A stretch of 64,000 bases of DNA from Enhydrobacter aerosaccus (GTDB taxonomy: Bacteria > Pseudomonadota > Alphaproteobacteria > Reyranellales > Reyranellaceae), in contig NZ_FUWJ01000001.1 in assembly GCF_900167455.1 (NCBI RefSeq), positions 310,001 through 374,000 on the forward strand, given 5' to 3'. Every line of letters begins with the position of its first letter. The first letter of the stretch is position 1. Both the position numbers and the translations under genes were made by a program. The notes below the pieces were generated by a model, which searched no databases, was not told where the DNA came from, and worked only from the letters and a program-made list of their open reading frames with translations. Shown here piece after piece: positions 30,422 to 39,362 of the stretch.

Positions 30422-33400
30422 ATGGTGAGGCCTATCCGTAGGGCATCAAAACCGATGCCTCGGTCGCGCTCTTGGCGACACGCCCCCTTTAGTGCAGGCC
30501 TCCTGACAACGACGGCTCTGACCGGCGTCTTCTCGCTGTCGCCGGTATTGGCTGACAGTGGCGGTACTGGAGGCGGGCCTAACTACAACAATAGCGGTGG
30601 CGTCGGAGGTACGGGGAACGCCACCGGAACCGGGGGCACCGGTGGTACAGCCGGCGGATCGTCGGGCGGGGGTGGCGGCGGCGCGGGTGTTATTGGCGGT
30701 AGCGGAGGTATGGGCACCGAGTACGGCGGCGGTCCGGTCACTGCGGGAGGTTCGGGCGGAACAAATCCTGGAGCGTCTGGCGGTGACGGGGCGGCAGCGG
30801 CCTATTCACCCTCAGGCCCTGGTAGCGGAGGCGGCGGAGGTGGCGGCGGTGCACATGGCGCGGTCGTGACTGTTACGACGGCCAATAGCCTGTCTATAGC
30901 TGGCGGTAATGGCGGAAATGGCGGCACCGGCAGTATTGGTCAGCAAAATGGCGGCGGAGGCGGCGGCGGCGAAGGCGGTTACGGAACTGTCGTTAATTCC
31001 GCAGTCACCTACGCCAACACGGCTACGGTTGCTGGCGGCAGGGGAGGCGCAGGGGGAAATGGTGGCGAACCAAGTGGAGCTGGTGGCCCCGCAGGCAGTG
31101 GCGGCGATGGCGGCTACGGCATTGTAGCCGCCGTTGCGGGCTCGACCATCAACAATGGCGGATCCGTCGCGGGGGGTAACGGTGGCAACGGCGGCAGCGG
31201 TAATAGCGCATTTGAGCCTAACGGATCAGGGGGCAATGGTGGGGCAGGCATCTCTGGCACCGGCGCAACCATCATCAACACCGGCTCGATCGTGGGCGGC
31301 GCCGGCGGCGCGATTGGAACTGGCAGTACTTCCCAGGGAAATCCCACACCTGGTAGCGGTGGTGCCGGTATCGTCGGCTCGGGCCTCACCATCATCAATA
31401 CTGGCTCCATCGTTGGTGGCATGGGCGGCAATGGCACGGCTCAGGCCAATGCTCTAACTTTTACTGGCGGTGCGAATACGCTTACACTGCTGGGCGGTTG
31501 GTCTCTGTCCGGCAATGTCGAAGTCGACAACGGCAGCCTCGCCTTCAATCCATTGGCCACGGTGACGTTGGGCAACGCGATCATCGGTACGGGATCCGTC
31601 GTTCAGACTGGTACCGGCACGTTGGCACTCGCGGGCGTCAACACCTATAGCGGCGGCACGACGATCAATGCCGGCACGCTGTCAATCTCGTCGGACAGCA
31701 ATCTCGGTAGCACCAGCGGCGGCCTGACGCTGAGCGGCGGGACACTGCAGTCGACAGCCAGTATGGCGAGCGGCCGTTCGATCACGCTAGGCGGCGGGAC
31801 GTTCACTCCTGCCGCAGGGACGACCCTAACCTTGAATGGTGTCGTCGGCGGGACGGGAGGTCTGACGGTGGCGGGTCCTGGCACGCTCGCGCTTACGGGT
31901 GCCAATACCTATGTCGGCGGCACGACGGTCAATGCGGGCACGCTGTCGATCGCGTCGGACAACAATCTCGGTAACGCAAGCGGTGGCCTGACGTTGAACA
32001 GCGGCACGTTGCAGTCGACGGCCAGCCTTGCCAGCAGCCGCTCGGTCACGCTGGGAGGTGGCGGAACTTTCAGCCCCAACGTAGGGACGACGCTGACCCT
32101 GAACGGCGTCGTCGGCGGGACGGGCGGTCTGACGATGGCTGGTCTCGGCACGCTGGCGCTTGCGGGCACCAACACGTATGCCGGCGGGACGACGATCAAT
32201 TCGGGCACGCTGTCGATCGCGTCGGACGGCAACCTCGGCAATGCGGGTGCCGGCCTGACGTTGAACGGCGGCACGTTGCAGACGACTGCCAGCATGACAA
32301 GCGGACGGTCGATTACGTTGGGCGGCGGAACGTTCACTCCCGACGCAGGCACGACGCTGACCTTGAGCGGCAGCATCGGGGGTACGGGCGGTTTGACGAT
32401 GGCGGGGGCCGGCACGCTGTTGCTCCAGGGAGCCAACACCTATTGGGGCGGCACGACCATCAACTCAGGTACGGTGTCGATTTCCTCGACCAGCAACCTT
32501 AGCGACGAGGTAGGCGGCCTGACGCTCAACAGTGGCACGCTGCTGACAACCGCCAGCCTGACGACGGCTCGGGCAGTCACGCTGGGCAGCGGTGGGGGGA
32601 CATTCAGCCCTGTCGCCGGTACGGCGCTGACCCTGATCGGCAACATCGGCGGCACAGGTGGTCTCACGATGGCGGGTGCCGGCACATTGGAACTCACGGG
32701 CGCCAACACGTACAGCGGCGGCACGACCGTGAATGCCGGAACGCTGTCGATCGCGTCGGACAGCAACCTCGGCAATGCGAGCGGGAGCCTGACCTTGAAC
32801 GGCGGCACACTGCAGACCACAGCTGACACGGCGAGCAACCGTCTGGTTACGCTGGGCGGCGGGGCATTCAGCCCGGATGCCGGAACGACGCTGACCCTCA
32901 ACAACACGATTACTGGTGGCGATCTCATAATGGCGGGCGCTGGCACGCTTGCGCTCGCTGGCATCAACGCCTATTCCGGCACGACGATCGTCTCCTCCGG
33001 CACACTGGCGGTGATCGGCACCAGCAACCTTGACCATTCGAGCGGTGTGAACCTCACTGGCGTGGGGGCGGCCTTCGACATCTCCGGCAGCAGCGGCAAC
33101 CGGGCAGTCCAGGGTCTGACGGGTATTGCCGGCACAGCGGTCAACCTGGGCGCCAATTCGCTGACGATCAACGGGGCCAATTCGACGACCTTCGCGGGTA
33201 CTATTGGCGGCAGCGGCGGCTTGACCAAGCAGGGCACTGGCACGCTGACGCTGGCGGGTGCCAACACTTACAGCGGTGGCACGACCATCGATGCCGGTGC
33301 GGTGTCGATCTCCTCGGATGGCAATCTCGGCAATGCGAGCGGCGGGCTGATGCTGAACGGCGGTACGCTGCAGTCCACAGCCAGCTTGGCGAGCAGCCGT

Positions 33401-36400
33401 GCGGTTACCCTGGGTAGCGGCGGCGGGATATTCAGCCCCAATACAGGGACGACCCTGACCCTGAACGGCCCGATCGGCGGAGCGGGTGGCCTGACGATGG
33501 CTGGCCTTGGCGCGTTGGCCCTCGGAGGGGCAAACACTTATGCCGGCTGGACTAGCATAGATAGCGGCGTGCTGGCCCTGACGGGCAGCGGCAGCATCGC
33601 ATCGTCAAGCGGCGTAAACCTCACGAGTGCGGGCGCGACGTTCGACATCTCCGGCAGCAGCGGCAGCCAGACGATCCAGGACCTGGTAGGTGTCGCCGGT
33701 TCGTCAATCAACCTGGGCACCAAGACGCTGACGGTGGGCACGGGCAACTCGACGAGCTTCACCGGAACGATCGGCGGCGATGGTCGCCTGGTCAAGCAGG
33801 GTGCCGGCACGCTGACGCTCGACGGCACGAATACGTATGGTGGTGGCACTGCCGTCAATGCCGGCACGCTGGCGATTTCCGCCGATGGCAACCTCGGCAA
33901 CGCCACGGGCGGCTTGGCCTTCAACGGAGGCACACTGCAGTCCACGGCCAGCCTGGCAACCAGCCGCTCCGTCACGCTCGGTAGTGGCGGCGGGACGTTT
34001 AGTCCTGACGCGCATACGACGTTGACACTGAACGGGCTCGTCGATGGCGCCGGTGGTCTGACGATGGCGGGAGCAGGCACGTTGGTGATGACTGGCGTGA
34101 ACAGCTACCGCGGTGGCACGACGATCAATGCCGGCACGCTATCCATCTCGTCCGATAGCAACCTTGGCGATGCAGGCGGTGGCCTGACACTGAACAACAG
34201 CGGCGTATTGCAGACGACGGCCAGTCTGACGAGTAACCGTTCGATCACGCTGGCTCCCGGCGGCGGAGTCTTCAAGCCCGATGCCAGGACAACGCTGACC
34301 TTGAGCGGCGTAATCAATGGGGCAACCGGCTTCGGGCTGGGCATGACCGGACTTGGCACTCTGGAACTTACGGGCGTCAATACTTATGGCGGCTGGACCA
34401 GTATTGGGGCAGGCACGCTGGCCCTGTCCGGCGGCGGCAGTATTGCCCAGTCGAATGGCGTGATTCTCAGCGCTGCCGGCGGCACTTTCGATATCTCGGG
34501 CAGCAACGGTAATCAGACGATCCAGGATCTGGGAGGACTTGGTCACACGACTATCAAGCTGGGCGCCAATACATTGACGGTCGGCGCGGCTAGTTCGTTG
34601 GCCTTTCTCGGCACGATCGAAGGAAGCGGCGGCCTTATCAAGCAAGGCACCAGTACACTGACGCTGGGAGGTCAGAACACCTATACAGGGGGAACGACCA
34701 TCAATGCCGGCGCGCTGGCGATCTCTTCCGATGGTAATCTCGGCAACGCGAGCGGCGGACTGACACTCGATGGCGGTACGCTGGAAACGACAGCAAACCT
34801 GTCGAGCGGTCGTTCGGTAGTGCTGGCCCGTAATGGCGGACAGTTCAGCCCCGACTCTGGCACCACCTTGACACTTAATGGAACCATCGGCGGGGACGGC
34901 GGCCTGACGATGACAGGCACGGGCACGCTGGCCCTTGCGGGCGCCAACTCCTATCGCGGCGGGACCGAGGTGGCAGCGGGCGCGCTGATGCTGGCCAATG
35001 GCAGCCTCGCCAGCAGGGTGATGGTCGATGCAGGAGCAAGCTTCGGCGGCACCGGCACGGTGACCGGCAACGTGACGAACAACGGCTCCCTTGTGCTCGG
35101 TACCAGCGGCCCGATGAACGTCGTCGGCACCTACACCAACAATGCCGGCGGCACCTATCAGGTGCAGGCGACGCCCTCGAGTAGCGGCATCCTCAACGTG
35201 ACGGGCAATGCGGTGCTGAACGGCGGCACGGTGGCGGTAGTGGCCGGCACCGGCAACTACACGCGCGGCCGGAAGGATACGATCCTCAAGGCGTCGGCAG
35301 GCGTGACGGGAACCTTCGCCAGCGTCACCTCCAACCTGGCCTTCCTGACGCCGTCCCTCAGCTACGACGCCAACAACGTCTATCTCACGCTCCTGCAGAG
35401 CAGCAGTGCCTTCACTCAAGGAGCGCGGACTCCCAATCACTTCTCTGTCGGCGCGGCGCTCGATCAGGCCAACAACAATGTCAGCGGCGACTTCGCGACG
35501 GTGCTGAACGCGCTCGTGCAGCTCAGCACGCAACAGGGTGCGGCGGCATTGGACGCGATCAGCGGGCAGTCCTACGCCAATCTCGGCACCTTCAATACCC
35601 AAACGGCCAGCGCCTTCATGTCGGCCGTTGGCTCGCAACTGAGTGCGCTGCATGGCGGGCTGGGCAGTGGAGGCACCCACGTGGCGATGGCCGCTCCCGC
35701 CGATCAGGCTTGCGACCTTACCTGCGATGTGACGCCCGAACCGCCGCGTTTCGGGGCGTGGATCTCCGGCGTCGGCGGACTGGGCTCGGTCCTGGGCAAC
35801 GCCAATGCCGGAACGATGACGTACAACTTCGGCGGCACCGCCGTCGGCGCCGACTATCGCGTGCGGCCCGACCTGCTGGTGGGCGTCGGGGCAGGCTATG
35901 TCGGCGGAACCCAGTGGGTGAGCGGCTTCGCGGGACAGGCCAACACGAATGCTTTCACGGGCAGCCTCTATGCCTCGTATACGCCGGGCAATCTCTATGT
36001 CGACGGGTTGGCGGGCTACGGCTACGCGCTCAACAACATGACGCGGGTCATCGCGATCCCGGGGCTGGCTTCGCGCACTGCGCTTGGAACCACGGGAGCA
36101 AACCAGATACTGGGCCAGCTCGAGAGCGGCTGGCGCTTCGATGTGCCGCTGTCGCAGCCGGCCTCGATCACGCCGTTCGCCAGGCTGCAGGGCTCGACCA
36201 CGACTCAGAATGGCTTTACGGAGAGCGGGGCGCAGTCGCTGAACCTCGTCGTGCAGCAGCAGACGGTGAACTCGCTGCGCAGCACGATCGGCGCCGATTT
36301 CGCCGCCGCACTGGGTGGGCTGACGATCGGCGTGCGGTTCGGCTGGCAGCACGAGTACGCCGACACCGGCCGCCCGATGACGGCCTCGTTCTCCGGGGCG

Positions 36401-36577
36401 CCGGGCACACCCTTCACGGTTTACGGCACCACACCACAGCGGGACTCGGCCGTGCTCGGCCTCGGCGCCAGTACACGCATTGCCGATGGAACGGAAGTCT
36501 ACCTGCGCTACGACGGCGAAGTTGGCGGTGGCACCAACAATAACGCCTTTACTGCAGGCCTCAGGATGACCTGGTGA
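30422..36577 (+). CDS. Giant type V autotransporter with PATR repeats
   Basis: A 2051-residue autotransporter. A basic N-terminus and hydrophobic segment (about 23-44, cleavage likely after PVLA) form the signal peptide. Residues about 46-350 are glycine-rich low complexity with short units such as AGGNGGNGG and INTGSIVGG. From about 405 to 1513 come 13 passenger repeats of roughly 88-100 residues, each marked by NTYSGGTTINAGTLS-like and GGLTMAGAGTLALTG-like strands, as in the autotransporter-associated beta-strand repeat family. A linker follows, then the C-terminal beta-barrel (about 1776-2051) starting FGAWISGVGG and ending LRMTW, with the terminal aromatic residue needed for BAM recognition. 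A surface adhesin or matrix role is inferred. Confidence 0.95.
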   Translation: MVRPIRRASKPMPRSRSWRHAPFSAGLLTTTALTGVFSLSPVLADSGGTGGGPNYNNSGGVGGTGNATGTGGTGGTAGGSSGGGGGGAGVIGGSGGMGTEYGGGPVTAGGSGGTNPGASGGDGAAAAYSPSGPGSGGGGGGGGAHGAVVTVTTANSLSIAGGNGGNGGTGSIGQQNGGGGGGGEGGYGTVVNSAVTYANTATVAGGRGGAGGNGGEPSGAGGPAGSGGDGGYGIVAAVAGSTINNGGSVAGGNGGNGGSGNSAFEPNGSGGNGGAGISGTGATIINTGSIVGGAGGAIGTGSTSQGNPTPGSGGAGIVGSGLTIINTGSIVGGMGGNGTAQANALTFTGGANTLTLLGGWSLSGNVEVDNGSLAFNPLATVTLGNAIIGTGSVVQTGTGTLALAGVNTYSGGTTINAGTLSISSDSNLGSTSGGLTLSGGTLQSTASMASGRSITLGGGTFTPAAGTTLTLNGVVGGTGGLTVAGPGTLALTGANTYVGGTTVNAGTLSIASDNNLGNASGGLTLNSGTLQSTASLASSRSVTLGGGGTFSPNVGTTLTLNGVVGGTGGLTMAGLGTLALAGTNTYAGGTTINSGTLSIASDGNLGNAGAGLTLNGGTLQTTASMTSGRSITLGGGTFTPDAGTTLTLSGSIGGTGGLTMAGAGTLLLQGANTYWGGTTINSGTVSISSTSNLSDEVGGLTLNSGTLLTTASLTTARAVTLGSGGGTFSPVAGTALTLIGNIGGTGGLTMAGAGTLELTGANTYSGGTTVNAGTLSIASDSNLGNASGSLTLNGGTLQTTADTASNRLVTLGGGAFSPDAGTTLTLNNTITGGDLIMAGAGTLALAGINAYSGTTIVSSGTLAVIGTSNLDHSSGVNLTGVGAAFDISGSSGNRAVQGLTGIAGTAVNLGANSLTINGANSTTFAGTIGGSGGLTKQGTGTLTLAGANTYSGGTTIDAGAVSISSDGNLGNASGGLMLNGGTLQSTASLASSRAVTLGSGGGIFSPNTGTTLTLNGPIGGAGGLTMAGLGALALGGANTYAGWTSIDSGVLALTGSGSIASSSGVNLTSAGATFDISGSSGSQTIQDLVGVAGSSINLGTKTLTVGTGNSTSFTGTIGGDGRLVKQGAGTLTLDGTNTYGGGTAVNAGTLAISADGNLGNATGGLAFNGGTLQSTASLATSRSVTLGSGGGTFSPDAHTTLTLNGLVDGAGGLTMAGAGTLVMTGVNSYRGGTTINAGTLSISSDSNLGDAGGGLTLNNSGVLQTTASLTSNRSITLAPGGGVFKPDARTTLTLSGVINGATGFGLGMTGLGTLELTGVNTYGGWTSIGAGTLALSGGGSIAQSNGVILSAAGGTFDISGSNGNQTIQDLGGLGHTTIKLGANTLTVGAASSLAFLGTIEGSGGLIKQGTSTLTLGGQNTYTGGTTINAGALAISSDGNLGNASGGLTLDGGTLETTANLSSGRSVVLARNGGQFSPDSGTTLTLNGTIGGDGGLTMTGTGTLALAGANSYRGGTEVAAGALMLANGSLASRVMVDAGASFGGTGTVTGNVTNNGSLVLGTSGPMNVVGTYTNNAGGTYQVQATPSSSGILNVTGNAVLNGGTVAVVAGTGNYTRGRKDTILKASAGVTGTFASVTSNLAFLTPSLSYDANNVYLTLLQSSSAFTQGARTPNHFSVGAALDQANNNVSGDFATVLNALVQLSTQQGAAALDAISGQSYANLGTFNTQTASAFMSAVGSQLSALHGGLGSGGTHVAMAAPADQACDLTCDVTPEPPRFGAWISGVGGLGSVLGNANAGTMTYNFGGTAVGADYRVRPDLLVGVGAGYVGGTQWVSGFAGQANTNAFTGSLYASYTPGNLYVDGLAGYGYALNNMTRVIAIPGLASRTALGTTGANQILGQLESGWRFDVPLSQPASITPFARLQGSTTTQNGFTESGAQSLNLVVQQQTVNSLRSTIGADFAAALGGLTIGVRFGWQHEYADTGRPMTASFSGAPGTPFTVYGTTPQRDSAVLGLGASTRIADGTEVYLRYDGEVGGGTNNNAFTAGLRMTW
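31636..34960 (+). repeat. Thirteen in-frame passenger repeats, two subtypes
   Basis: The unit begins near each N-T-Y-x-G-G-T-T motif and recurs about every 264-300 bases. Ten copies are of one type (with S-D-x-N-L-G-N-A-S-G-G-L-T-L and T-L-Q-S-T-A-S-L). Three (the 6th, 8th and 11th) are a second type containing FDISGSSGNQTIQDL-like segments. Nucleotide identity between copies is high in places, so unequal recombination could change copy number. Confidence 0.85.
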
Positions 36578-36614
36578 TACACATGTCCGGCGCTTAAGGT
36601 GCCGCGCACGTCCC

Positions 36615-38624
36615 TCAGATCGCGCGCGTCGCCATTCCGAGCCATGCGCGCGTCGAGTCATCGACTTGGGGCGCCACGACCTCCTGCACCCGGGCATGAT
36701 AGCCGTTCAGCCAGGCCTTCTCGGCCTCGGTCAGTAACGCGGGCTCGATGCAGTTGAGGTCGATGGGGGCCAGCGTGAGCGTCTCGAATTCGTAGTAGCG
36801 ACGGTCGGCTCCTGCGATGTTTGCTTCGCGCACCGCCAACAGGTTCTCGATCCGGATGCCGTAGGCGCCGGTCTTGTAGTAGCCCGGCTCGTTGCTGACG
36901 ATCATGCCGGGCTGGAGGGCGATGTTGTTGGCGACCTTCGAGATGCGCTGCGGGCCTTCGTGCACCGAGAGATAGGCGCCGACGCCGTGGCCGGTGCCGT
37001 GGTCGTAGTCGAGCCCGACCTGCCAGAGTGCGTAACGGGCCAACGAATCGAGTTGTGATCCCGTCGTACCGGCCGGGAAGCGCGCCATCGCCAGTGCGAT
37101 ATGGCCCTTGAGGACACGCGTGAAGCGGTCGCGCATCTCCGCGGAGGGTGTGCCGATGGCGACGGTCCGCGTGATGTCGGTCGTGCCGTCGCGATACTGG
37201 CCGCCGGAATCGACCAGGTAGAGTGAGCCGAGGTCCAGAGTCCGCTCGGTCGCCGTGGTGGCGTGGTAATGGACGACGGCGCCGTTCGGGCCGGCGCCCG
37301 AGATGGTATCGAACGAGAGGTCGCGCAGCTTGCCGGTTTCTTCCCGCATGGCTTGGAGTCGGTCGGAAACCTCGATCTCGCGCAGCCGGCCTGTCTTCGA
37401 TTCGCGATCGAGCCAGGCCAGGAAACGGCTCATGGCGACGCCATCACGGCGATGGGCGCTGCGGATTCCCTCGAGCTCGGTCGCGTTCTTGCAGGCTTTG
37501 GGCAAGGCGACCGGATCGGCATCTCGGATCAGCGTTGCGCCGGCGGCCTGCAGACGCGTGGCCGCCCAGTAGGGAGCCGTCGAGGGTTCGATCAATACCC
37601 GCTTGGCCATCTTGCCCAGCGTGTCGAGCGCGGGACCGAGTTCCTCCGGGGGTGCCAAGGTCACGGAATTGCCGAGCCAGGAGACAGTACGGGGCGGGAT
37701 CTTGCGGAGATCCATGTACAGGTCGACATGCTCGTCGGCATGGAGGAGGGCGAAGCCCAGCGCGAACGGCGTGCGGGGAACATCGCCGCCACGGATGTTC
37801 AACAGCCAGGCGATCGAATCGGGCGCCGTCAGCAGCGCCACCTCGGCTCCGCGCGAGGTCAGGGTCTCCGCGATGCGCTTGCGGCGGCTCGCACTGCTCT
37901 CGCCGGTGAACTCCTCGGGCTGGGGCAGAACGGGGGCGAGCGGCGCAGCCGGCCGGTCGCGCCAGACGGCATCGATGGGATTATGCTCGACCGGAACGAA
38001 CGTGCCGCCGGCACGCTGGGCCGCACGTGCAAAGCGCTCGTAACCATCCATCGTCTGGAGCCAGGGATCGAAACCCAGCTTACCGCCGTTGGGCAGGTTG
38101 GCCGCGATCCAGGCTTCGGGCGATTGCTCCGGCACCTGATGCGGCGAGAAGGCTTTCAGATCCACTTGGGTCCGGATGGCGAGGGTGTAGCGGCCGTCGA
38201 CGAAGAGGGCAGCACGGTCGGCCAGGACGATGGCGAGTCCTGCTGATCCGCTGAAGCCCGTCAGCCACGCGAGCCGCTGCGAGCGCCGCGGGACATACTC
38301 GCCCTGATGCTCGTCGGCGCGGGGGGCGACGAAGCCATCGAGTCCCCGTCGCTTCAGTTCCGACCGCAGTGCCGCAAGGCGTTCGGGCGGGGCCGGAGAG
38401 GCATCGAGACCACCATCGGCGCGCGCCAAGGCGTCGCGCCACGATGTCAGGGCATTCACCAAGTCGCCCTCGGCGCCAGGGGCGACCAGCTCGACCCATT
38501 CGGGGCCAGCCAGGCCTTCCGGCGCGGCTGCCACGCCGCGCATCAGGGCTTCGAGGGCGGTCGGCTCGGCGTCGCGGCCGCGCTGGCGGAGGAGACGGAG
38601 AACGTCGTCGGGGGCGGAACTCAT
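36615..38624 (-). CDS. Xaa-Pro aminopeptidase (M24B) with N-terminal extension
   Basis: A 669-residue aminopeptidase P releasing N-terminal residues before proline. The dinuclear metal ligands are visible: D472 and D483 (VDSGGQYRDGTTDITRT), H546 (GTGHGVGAYL), E579 (SNEPGYY) and E593 (IRIENLL). Two creatinase-like N-terminal domains precede the catalytic domain; the first starts at about residue 80 with LAALRSELKRRGLDGFVAPR. The 78 or so residues before that are not part of the usual roughly 600-residue protein and resemble nothing I know. No internal start near residue 80 is an obvious replacement. It converges on the autotransporter gene. Confidence 0.93.
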   Translation of the reverse strand: MSSAPDDVLRLLRQRGRDAEPTALEALMRGVAAAPEGLAGPEWVELVAPGAEGDLVNALTSWRDALARADGGLDASPAPPERLAALRSELKRRGLDGFVAPRADEHQGEYVPRRSQRLAWLTGFSGSAGLAIVLADRAALFVDGRYTLAIRTQVDLKAFSPHQVPEQSPEAWIAANLPNGGKLGFDPWLQTMDGYERFARAAQRAGGTFVPVEHNPIDAVWRDRPAAPLAPVLPQPEEFTGESSASRRKRIAETLTSRGAEVALLTAPDSIAWLLNIRGGDVPRTPFALGFALLHADEHVDLYMDLRKIPPRTVSWLGNSVTLAPPEELGPALDTLGKMAKRVLIEPSTAPYWAATRLQAAGATLIRDADPVALPKACKNATELEGIRSAHRRDGVAMSRFLAWLDRESKTGRLREIEVSDRLQAMREETGKLRDLSFDTISGAGPNGAVVHYHATTATERTLDLGSLYLVDSGGQYRDGTTDITRTVAIGTPSAEMRDRFTRVLKGHIALAMARFPAGTTGSQLDSLARYALWQVGLDYDHGTGHGVGAYLSVHEGPQRISKVANNIALQPGMIVSNEPGYYKTGAYGIRIENLLAVREANIAGADRRYYEFETLTLAPIDLNCIEPALLTEAEKAWLNGYHARVQEVVAPQVDDSTRAWLGMATRAI

Positions 38625-38681
38625 GGTCGATGGACCCTACGCGTGACCAAAAAACGAAGCAAATTGAGTGATTATTATTCT

Positions 38682-38695
38682 TTCGCGGCCGCGAA
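38682..38695. repeat. 14-bp perfect palindrome between divergent genes
   Basis: TTCGCGGCCGCGAA is a perfect palindrome in an otherwise AT-rich gap between the aminopeptidase start (38624, minus) and the DUF1127 gene. It may be an operator for either gene. I do not recognise the motif. Confidence 0.35.
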
Positions 38696-38752
38696 GTGCC
38701 AAATAATTCGCCACATGCGGCCGTTGCATACCAGCAAGGCAGCTACCTCATT

Positions 38753-38780
38753 TTGTCTTTATAACTCAAGGGACTATATT
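38753..38780 (+). promoter_or_regulatory. Candidate sigma-70-type promoter of the DUF1127 gene
   Basis: TTGTCT (38753-38758) and TATATT (38775-38780) are spaced 16 bases apart in an AT-rich region. A start of transcription near 38787 would give a leader of about 48 bases to the ATG at 38835. Just at that point lies an inverted repeat, TGTGCAA (38786-38792) with TTGCACA (38812-38818). Confidence 0.45.
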
Positions 38781-38834
38781 GCGACTGTGCAAGTGCAGCA
38801 TTGACGCCGCGTTGCACAATCGAAGGAGTTTTCC

Positions 38835-39263
38835 ATGATGACCCAGCCGCTCCAGATGTTCGAGAATCTGACAAGCGAAACTACGCCGGCCGGGGGAAAC
38901 GCGCTCGCCAAGATCGGCTTTTCGTCCCATGACCGTCGCCTCGTCGAGATGAACGCCCGCTATGCTCGGGCGGCTGTCCTGGCGGATGGGCTGAGCGCGG
39001 CCATCGTGTGGCTGGGCGGCCAATACAAGCGGCTCGTCGGGGCGCTGAAGGCGGATCTGCGGATCCGCTCTGCCGAAGCCCAGCTGTTCCGGATGAGCGA
39101 TCGCGACCTGGCCGACCTCGGCCTGTGCCGCGCCGATATCCCGTTCGCGGTTCGGGAAGCGGCAGCCGAGGAAGCGACGGCTGGCGAGACCCCGCTGATC
39201 GCCACCGCGGGCACGCCGGTGACGGCAGCCAACCAGAATTTGCGCCGCCACGTGGCGGCCTAA
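38835..39263 (+). CDS. DUF1127 domain protein
   Basis: A 142-residue protein with the DUF1127 motif at about 75-102: RSAEAQLFRMSDRDLADLGL followed by CRADI. DUF1127 proteins are small, Arg-rich and common in alphaproteobacteria; some affect phosphate, carbon or RNA metabolism by binding RNA, but no general function is settled. Most are about 50-90 residues, so the N-terminal 60 residues and the Ala/Thr-rich tail are extra. The ATG at 38835 follows AAGGAG. It stands alone, with a promoter candidate upstream and a strong terminator downstream, suggesting an independently regulated transcript. Confidence 0.8.
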   Translation: MMTQPLQMFENLTSETTPAGGNALAKIGFSSHDRRLVEMNARYARAAVLADGLSAAIVWLGGQYKRLVGALKADLRIRSAEAQLFRMSDRDLADLGLCRADIPFAVREAAAEEATAGETPLIATAGTPVTAANQNLRRHVAA

Positions 39264-39304
39264 CGGAAGTTGCGTAGCGTAAGCGTAGAGTAGCGTAGAG
39301 TAGA

Positions 39305-39330
39305 AGGGCCGGCTTTGCCGGCCCTTTTTC
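39305..39330 (+). terminator. Rho-independent terminator after the DUF1127 gene
   Basis: AGGGCCGGC and GCCGGCCCT form a 9-base perfect stem around TTT, followed by TTTT. Two tandem copies of AGCGTAGAGT (39282-39301) lie just before the stem. Confidence 0.9.
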
Positions 39331-39362
39331 GTTGGCGGCCAGGTCGTCCTGCTTCGACGCGA

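Noticed and set aside
34139..36697. 852-codon open frame on the minus strand through the autotransporter, plus several shorter ones (31645-34080)
   Set aside because: They are antisense shadows of GC-rich repeats; their translations are low-complexity and mirror the sense repeat, with no ribosome binding sites.
39282..39301. Two tandem copies of AGCGTAGAGT as a possible CRISPR or integration site
   Set aside because: Only two 10-base copies without spacers, next to a terminator; a simple local duplication.
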